NCBI RefSeq assembly: GCF_007859865.1
Contig: NZ_SJPI01000002.1
Location: 452,651-516,650 of the forward strand
Source: Rubripirellula amarantea
GTDB taxonomy: Bacteria; Planctomycetota; Planctomycetia; Pirellulales; Pirellulaceae
Length of the DNA stretch: 64,000 nucleotides
Direction of reading: 5' to 3'
Part shown: positions 29,901-36,900 of the stretch, one piece after another
How the letters are laid out: every line of letters starts with the position of its first letter
Numbering within the stretch: the first letter of the stretch is position 1
Translations under genes and position numbers: made by a program
The notes under the pieces: generated by a model
What the model saw: the letters and a program-made list of their open reading frames with translations, nothing else
What the model was told of the DNA's origin: nothing
Database searches by the model: none

Positions 29901-30443
29901 CGGATTGTCTCCGGTGCGATCCAAGCCGACATCGGTGGCGATCGTTCGGGCAGCGCTTACCTGTTTGAAAACGCGGCCAACACCTGGACGCAAACCCGTG
30001 TACTGACGAACGAACAAGTCACCAAGGCCGACGAGTACGGTGTCAGCATCGCCATCGACGGCGATGTGGCAGTGATTGGATCATGGCTAGATAATCGACC
30101 CGGCAATAATACTGGCGGCGCCTATGCGTTTGACCTACGCACCGACACGGCAACAGTGTGGGTGGAAGTTGATACCGCGCTCGTGAAGTTCAATTTTTCT
30201 AATATTGTATTGGCGAAGGATGAGAGCGAACGGAACGTGGCGCCCGAATTGGTTGTGCAATCAAAGGATGCCTGGGAACCATGGAGCGATCGGAAGCGAA
30301 GAGGTTCAGCTCTCAATTCTCATAGCGTCGACGAAGTATTCACAAAGTTCGTTCAAAGAAGTGGTAGCGCAGATCCAAACGTTCTGTTGGATGCGGACAA
30401 CATAAATGCCGAAGCGTTGCGAGATCTGGGCATCGCGAATTGA
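23907..30443 (+). CDS. Giant LEPR-type exported protein: matrixin-like metalloprotease with FG-GAP propeller
   Basis: A 2178-residue protein. The basic N-terminus ends in LERRDLLAG, a variant of the LEPR motif. A His/Asp-rich stretch (HHHDEHHHEE) precedes a metzincin-type protease centre HEHGHGLGLSH (residues 290-300), with the Met-turn in FLMEPSLN and the matrixin-like ending LDDIYGIQRLYG. Then follow pre-peptidase-like beta domains (EPNDSLSDATDLG ... DLDMYAFTID), a Calx-beta-like region, large beta-rich repeats with autotransporter-like character, a cadherin-like repeat (GDGTFTYTPDVGFTGTDSFDY) and seven FG-GAP blades. The C-terminal roughly 80 residues nearly equal those of the M36-like protein. 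It is probably a cell-surface or secreted protease that processes proteins or biofilm material; the substrate is unknown. Confidence 0.85.
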   Translation: MAPRSIKLVRRQRYRRALIARHALPFRRALKCELLERRDLLAGSLESFCPDSDHGETFVVSAVESQYFAADSASLNAGIQLMIDSSDEDDLYFEGHPDSHHHDEHHHEEFGDLEAVALSDGIEFYRANGRFTTTATDGSGLTFGDPATLTWGFVNDGTSIPGGAVPGEVTAPSDLIAFLGGIYGVTTNDTNYQDEPWFPLIESTFDRWEELSGVTYVYEPNDDGASFPGSPGVLGVRPDIRLSGHALDGNSNVLAYNSSPNLGDMVIDTTDSVYSNTSLNSRRLRTIVAHEHGHGLGLSHVVSNNASFLMEPSLNVGFDGPQLDDIYGIQRLYGDALEPNDSLSDATDLGVIATGGSIDLGGDATDTVVDISDTGFLTVDDQSDLDMYAFTIDAASDVTVTVTPVGPTYNEGPQGGVQAPYDLLTRADLILDLLDASGNVISSSDISGLGGAESINSILPQAGTYHAAISTETALAQFYELSIDVVTTPAVNVRPDVAGSNLREGGAVESYQLFLGTTPNGEVEVTATADDQLEISLDAIEFSQSLTVIANDETPIDIFVRAVDDNIFEGSHTGTIQHQITSTFDETDYPLSLSVAPLQVSIDDNELGSWQPVAPDAGQILKSVGNEGSLSDATDVRFFNFELNAGETLAVTAQPDTNETLIVEWLGVSPPVSSPAPGSDVVMTSTVALSTGVQQLKVTGSGATDFTLDAWRNAVLEDLHSDSSMATPLPLVAGLGVVDVNPNNAAVYGVIGKSEAAPGTTVELVQRSAPTEFVDLSLLPASNTFMLNNNSSLSTSISVGNEVFPAGVWKMYDNGSLIPTTDLTIPLFQDNTAIPNSGIDTAMIPFWDDLDASLIYYDEIVIDGIPAFVVQWQDRPHRSFGGAVTFQVQVFDSGPLLAKYAYQDVFFGNASVDQGASATVGFQSDSTTAVSVSTNSASLNDGDVVDVQFALEPDVDAYSIDWTGKVGTTVDVVLEALGTESYAGAELQIIGPDGTTVLASGVSDGLSAGVSTDHDLAIFDFVVPADGVYYVRLSAALQSEYSITVAESVVVDTEPNDAVSALRTVPSDGHAMGSLSASTDAEDRYSVSLAANETLLVRTATPLDQFESVGNSLDPRLTIIAPDQATVVADDADTVDGRNAEVVFTAVTAGVYTIVVQAEGGDGDYQLLSQSNPVLPGEVTVNLPSGSSNDVTVTLNGSDVEILDNSNGGSVLDSVALASAHSLVINGGNQDDTLTFDFSSGFFRFRDGIAFNDPSGTDELVVVGTGASGATYQSAGSTLGNASLVLQNGAQQSLIAFTGIEPIEVSNVQSFEVTGTLDVGSDSLVVSSATSLNLSGLTTIDAGGTLSATSLSLESGETITANGGMISARFEGAAGSQLNVTDDAFIGDAASPNGFEMLGELVVAGNTTLELLDSNAVELGMQTTLGGGGNSATVVAANGFALLAGQSVSGYGTLDSPDQIGQRIRNNGSIVGNSLAEPVTISGFLDGIGSLSNVRLTGTYSPGASPAQVSNGSVEYTATSNTLMEVGGLVPGVDHDQVNHNGSVTLSGNLSVSLIDQYVPNVGDSFTLMTATSGFSGSFNSVDLPFAEAGQTWALVVEGNQLDLHLELDLPIAVDDLAITTEANPVVVSVLSNDEPAGDLEIIEYTTPGNGAVVSNGDGTFTYTPDVGFTGTDSFDYTIAMNDVELIGSEASSGDRFGFSVDIDGDYAVVGAYLDDPNGLANAGSAFVYQRTGDASWTQVAQLNGDLDSTDAQSQFGWSVAIDGDVVVVAAQADRDIGFRSGAAYIFGRDIGGADNWGRITKIVGSDTAKRDLFGRSVDVSGNTVVVGASVADPVGISSGAAYVFERDHGGTDNWGEVKKLIGSTQLAGDRFGQSVSIDADRIAVGAFRHNGSASDTGAVYVFDRDQGGTENWGEVAALEAGDGSANDQFGFSVSVDGTLVAVGAPLDDTGGSNQLGSVYVFSRDEGGANNWGQTTKLLASDGAAGDRLGMSVAIDGSRIVSGAIQADIGGDRSGSAYLFENAANTWTQTRVLTNEQVTKADEYGVSIAIDGDVAVIGSWLDNRPGNNTGGAYAFDLRTDTATVWVEVDTALVKFNFSNIVLAKDESERNVAPELVVQSKDAWEPWSDRKRRGSALNSHSVDEVFTKFVQRSGSADPNVLLDADNINAEALRDLGIAN

Positions 30444-30976
30444 GGCGGTCGATCAGTGCGAATAGTTTGGCGGGAATTGTCGGTCTGACCACGTTGGCCG
30501 GGATACTCGTTTATGCATTTGAAGGATTCTGTGTGGGAAAGCATTCGCAAACGAGAAAAATGTTTCGTCGGCCATTGATTCGGCGAACGCCAGCGATAGA
30601 GTGGATGACGTAACGAATCGAAGTTGTAGTTTAACTTGTTTCGGCTACCTCCTATCTTGAACACTTCTCCTCCGCGTTGATGCCAAACAGCTGGTAGGCA
30701 AGGTCCATCTTAGGTTGCGTTTTTTGCGTTTCCTATTTTTCCAAGGCCTTTCCATGTCGATCGTATCCGCGCTGCGCAATTCTTGCTCGAAAAGAGATTT
30801 CTGTTCCGTTAGCAAGTCACTGGTTCCGATCAAACCTATCAAACGCATCAAGCGATTGATGATTATCGAAATGTTGGAATCTCGTGAGCTTTTAACGGCC
30901 GCGACAGGAGACCACCGATTTTTTGGTGCAATCGCGAATCCTGGTCAAACGGACACGTTTGAGTTTTCGTTGGCCG
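30164..30976 (+). repeat. 0.8-kb direct repeat, copy 2
   Basis: Intact counterpart of 22390-23204: tail of the gene ending at 30443, the intergenic 310 bases (no separate gene seen) and the head of the gene at 30754. Here the downstream gene remains whole. Confidence 0.85.
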
Positions 30977-33900
30977 CGCCGCAACAGTTGTGGTTTGATA
31001 CGCTCACCAATGACGCAAACATCTCATGGTCCATGGAAGGTGGGCAAGGGGCAGTTGCATCGTATGCGTTCTCGAATGACGACCAGGTCTTTGGCACTCA
31101 ACCAGCAGGCGATTACACGGTCACCGTTTCGGGCAACGCTGACTACACCGGTTCTTATGCGTTTTGTGTTCTGGAAATGTCAACCTTAGCGACTTCGATC
31201 GCCGTGGATACAACGATCAATGGAGTCGTCGACCCAACCATCACCGCTAATCTTTACAGTTTTGCTGGGACGGCCGGGACCAGTGTTTACGTCGAATCGC
31301 TGAGCAACACGACTACTGATCTCAATGGCTATACGGCATCATGGTACGTTTACGATCACTATGGTACTCAGTTGGCTTCCAACTATTACTTCGCGAATGA
31401 CCTCGGTCGCATCGACTTGCCAATTACGGGGACGTACACGATTGCCATTCAAGGCAATATCAATGCGACAGGGGGAACCGAAACTTACGCGTTGAAAGTT
31501 TATTCTGTCGCTGACACAACGACGGCGTTTACGCTTGGCACCGCCGTAGCGGGCAACACGACGGCTCCCGGCCAAGCGAATGAGTACACGTTCACTCTCG
31601 CCTCACCCACCAGTCTGTACTTCGACAGCCAAACCAATGACGGCAGCCTTCACTGGAGTCTGAAGGGGCCACAAGGAAACGTGGTGAGTCCAACTTCGTT
31701 TAACTACGACGACAATGTGATCGGCCTGATGCCAGCGGGCACTTACACGCTGACCGTCAATCGCAACGACGCAACCACGGGCGGCTACGCATTCAATCTG
31801 ATCGACCTGGCAAATGCGACCGCGATTACGACCGGAAGCGTAGGCACCCCGGCCGGTCCGACGGTCACGGGAACACTGAGCCCCGCTGAATCGGCCAAGG
31901 CTTACAAGTTCACGGGTATCGCTGGCAATCGCTTGTTGTTCAACAACATCAACACCTCGGGCGACAGTGCACACTGGATACTGCTCGATCCATACAACAA
32001 CGTCGTGTTCGATGACTACACGAGCACCGATCAAAGCAACGTTGTGATCTCGGCCAGTGGCACGTACACGTTGGTGATGGCGGGATACCTTGGCAACACG
32101 GTTGCGCCGTCGTTTGATTTCCAAATCAACTATCAATCGAACACCACGCCACCAACCATTCCCGGAACGGTCATCACACTCGGAACCGTCAAAAATGGAA
32201 CCATTCCTGCTGGTGGCATTAGTTTTTATAAGTTCACGCTAGCCAGTCCCACGCAGTTGTACTTTGATGCTCGAACCGACAACACCAGTCTCGGCTGGAC
32301 CTTGATCGGGCCGCAAGGAACCGTGATCAACTCTTACCCATTAGGTGCCTATTACGAAAACACCGGCGATGTTTTCATCGGGCTGATGCCCGCAGGCACC
32401 TATGCGCTGCAAATCGCTGGACCCGCTTCGACTGCTTTTTCATTCAACATGCTCGATGTGGGCGTGGCAACGAGCGTCACCCTTGATACTCCAGTGAGTA
32501 GTTCGGTATCGGCACGCGCAACCAAGCTCTATCGATTTGCGGGCACTGCTGGCACCGCCGTTTATGTTGATGTAACAACAAGTTCAAACAATCTCGAATG
32601 GAGGTTGTACGACCCGTTTGGAAATGTGGTTCCGATTGAGGGACCGGCAACCTCGGTGGGGCGTTTTGAGTTACTCGCAACTGGTGACTACACGCTTGCC
32701 GCGGTAAGCGATCTTTACGCGACAGGATCATCAAACTTTACCTTCAACGTTGAGAACGTCGTTGACACAACAACGGCGTTAACCTTGGGTGTTCCCGTGA
32801 CCGGCACTATTTCAGTGCCTTCCCAAGTGAAGGACTATAGCTTTACGTTAACGCAGCCCACGCGATTGTGGTTTGATATTCAGTCGGTAGACAGCTTTGA
32901 AAATTATTGGCAGTTGATCGGACCGCTGGGCAACGTTGTCGCTGGCACATGGTTTGCCTATGACGACACAGACATCGGTCTTCAACCAGCGGGCGACTAC
33001 ACGTTGCAGTTAACGAGATCGTACAACACGACCGGCAGCTTTAGCTTCAATCTGCTTGACGTCGCTACAGCATCCAGTCTTACGATTGGAACGCAGCAGA
33101 ACGACACTCTGGTTGGTCCCGTCACCAAGCTCTACAAGTTCACGGGAACAGCGGGGACGAGTCTGTATGTTGATTCCGTCAGTGATTCGACAAATGATCC
33201 CAACGGATACGCGGCGTCATGGTGTTTGTACGATCCCTATGGAACTCAGTTAGTCACAAATGCGTTTATCTATGACCTTGGACGCTTTGATCTTGAAACC
33301 AGCGGGCCGTACACACTTGCGGTGATCGGGCATCTGAATTCCATCGGCACCGAGTCGATTGCATTTAAGGTCTCAAGCACCGCCGACACAACCACGGCGC
33401 TGACTTTGGGAACACCGGTCACAGGAAACATTGCAACGCCTGGTCAGATCGACAAATACACGTTCACGCTCGGCGCTCCGGCTCAGCTTTGGTTCGATAG
33501 TCAGTCGGGTACTGCCTATCAAACCAATTGGCAGTTGGTCGGGCCGCAAGGCAACGTGGTAAGTAGCACCTACTTCAATTACGACGATCACATCATCGGC
33601 CTCATACCGGCGGGTGACTACACGCTGGAAGTGAATGAATCAGGCGGAGCCACTGGGACTTACGCATTCAATTTGTTGGACTACGCCGCTGCGATGAACC
33701 TAACGCTGGGTACCCCCGTCAGCGACACCCTCGTTGGTCCGGCGACGAAGCTTTATCAGTTTGCTGGCACGGCTGGTACGAGCGTGTTTGGCAACTCAAT
33801 TAGCGATACGACTGACGATCCCAATGGATACACTGCTGGCTGGAAAGTCTACGATCAGTACGGAACGCTTGTCGGACAAGCATCGTATCTAGCCAACGAC

Positions 33901-36900
33901 ATCGGCCGCATCGACCTGCCAACGACGGGAACGTACACGGTGGTCATCCAGGGCAACTACAATTCCACGGGAACCGAAACTTTCACGTTCAATGTCTCAT
34001 CGATCACCGACTCGACGACGCCCCTGACACTGGGCAGCGCTGCGACTGGCAATACAGCGATGCCAGGGCAAGTGAACAAGTACACGTTTACCCTCGGTGC
34101 CCCCACCTCGCTCTACTTTGACGTCCAGACGTACGACACCAGTCTTTATTGGAGTTTGACCGGACCACAAGGACAAGTTGTCAATCAAACATGGTTCTAC
34201 TACGACGATCAAGTGATCGGATTAGTGCCTGCTGGCAACTACACGTTGACGCTGGAGCGATCCGACGACAGCACCGGAAATTATGCCTTCAACATGCTTG
34301 ACTTCGCCAATGCAACCGCGATTACCACCGGCACCTCGGGCACTCCGGCTGGACCCACGGTATCGGGTTCGTTGAATCCTGCGGAATCGGCCAAGGCTTA
34401 CAAATTTACTGGCGTCGCAGGCAATCGCTTGTTGTTCAACAACATCACCAACTCGGGCAATCCGGCCAACTGGATTTTGCTGGATCCGTACAACAATGTT
34501 GTCTTCAACGACAGTATTGCTAACGATCAAAGCACGGTGATCATGACCGCTAGTGGCACCTACACGTTGGTCATGACTGGCCAACTGGGCAACACGATTT
34601 CGCCAGCGTTCAGTTTCCAAATCAACTACGAATCCAACGTCACCCCACCCGCCATTCCAGGCACGACGATTACGTTGGGAACCGCCAGAACCGGTACGAT
34701 TCCGGCTGGTTTGACTAGCTTTTTTAAGTTCACGGTTGCGAGTCCGACTCGGCTGTTCTTTGATAGTCGGACCGCTGACAACAATCTGACTTGGAATTTG
34801 ATTGGTCCCCAAGGTACCGTGGTCAATTCCTACTACTTTGGCCCCTACAACGAAAGCACAGGTGATTTATCGATCGGCTTGATGCCGGCTGGTACTTATG
34901 CATTGCAAGTCTCTGGACCCTCCGGCACCCCATTCGCATTCAACATGCTCGATGTCGGTGCGGCGACCAGCGTGACGCTTGGCGCGACCACCAGCAGTTC
35001 GGTAGCAGTTCGTACGGCGAAGCTATACAAGTTCGGCGGCACCGAAGGAGACAACGTCTACCTCAGTTCCACCACGAATTCGACTACGACCGAGTGGGCT
35101 TTGTTTGATCCTTATGGCAATCAATTGTCAAACGCGACGATGCCCAACGCCCTTGGCCGTTTTGAACTTCCGTCGACAGGTGACTACACCGTTGCCATCC
35201 AAAGCAATGGCTATGCGACAAGCACGGCGAACTTCGCCTTCAAAGTTCAACCGGTGACGGACCAGACGTCACCGTTGACGTTGGGCACTCCCGTCACGGG
35301 TAGCATTACCGAGCCTGCTCAGGTCAGCCGATACACGTTCACGCTCTCGACGCCGAAGCAGCTCTGGTTTGATAGCCGAACGGACGATGCCAGCCAAATC
35401 GTTTGGAGCCTTAAGGGACCGCAAGGAACCGTCGTCGCAGTTAACTACTTTAGCTACGATGACCAGGTCATCGGATTGATGCCAGCAGGTGACTACGTGT
35501 TAGAAGTCTCGAGGCCCGACGACAGCCTTGGAGCGTTCGCGTTTAACTTGCTGGATCATGCCGCAGCAACGAACCTGACCTTAGGGCTGCCCGTCACCGA
35601 TAGCATAGTCGGTCCCGTGACCAAACTATATCAGTTCGCGGGAACCGCCGGAACGAGCGTATTTGTTGATTCGATTAGCGACACTACGAATGATCCCAAT
35701 GGCTACACCGCATCGTGGATCGTGGTGGACAAATTCGGTGCCGTTGTGGCGTCGAACAGCTACTTGAGCAACGATCTTAGTCGCATCAACATGAATTCGA
35801 CGGGCATGTACACGTTGGTGGTTCAGGGAAGCCTCTTTTCGACGGGCACCGAGAGCTTCTCGTTCAATGTTCGCAGCGTCAGCGATGACGATCGTCAACT
35901 TTGGGGAACCCCTGGAAGCGATTCGATGGTGGTTGAGTACCTCGGTGCTACGACACGTGATGTCTATCTGAACGGCTATCTGGCCGGAACGCTGTACGGT
36001 GTCGAACCGTTGACGCTTGATGGCAAGGCTGACACGGATTCGCTTAGCGTGATCGGAACCAGCGCCGCGGATGCTTTCGCAATCACGCCGACGGAAGTCA
36101 ACCTGGGCTCGGTTTCCAACTTGGTGGCGGACATCGAAAGCCGCAGCGTTAACGGTGGATCCGGGGCAGATACGTTTAGCTACTCAGGCAGCAACCCCGA
36201 TCTAACGCTGTTGGGTGGCGCAGGTCTTGATACGTTTAGTCCTGGCAACGCAGCGACAGTCTACAGCATCGACGGCGGCGCAAACGGTGCCACCATCAAC
36301 TACTCCGCAAGTACTGTCGGAGTGGTGGTGGATCTTGCCGGTAGCATCCTCACGGGCGTCACACAGTTTTCCAACGTCACCGGTGTAGTGGGAAGTCCGC
36401 AAAGTGATGCGCCGATCGGTGCCTCGTTTGGCAAAACGGCACTCGAAGACACTGCCTATACGTTCACAGTCGCCGACTTTGCCTTCACCGACCCGGGCGA
36501 CGTTCCCGCTCACGCATTGCAAGCCGTCAAGATAGCGACGCTGCCTGCCGCAGGCGTATTGACCAACAACTCCGTTGCCGCTGTCGCTGGAGACAGTGTC
36601 TCGGCGGCCGACATTGTGGCTGGCAATTTTAAGTTCACTAGCGCAATCAATGCGAGTGGCCCGACGTACGCCAGCTTTACGTTCCGAATTCAAGATAACG
36701 GGGGAACAGCAAGCGGCGGACTAGACTTGGACCCAACGGCTCGAACGGTGTCCATCGCGGTCGCACCCGTCAATGATCCACCGGTACAAACCGCTGGTAC
36801 GGTATCGCCGTTAAGTGTGCTTGAAGATTCCCCGATCACGACCTTTGGACTGACTGGATTGACGTTTGGGGCTGGTGGCGGTAGCGATGAATCGACTCAA

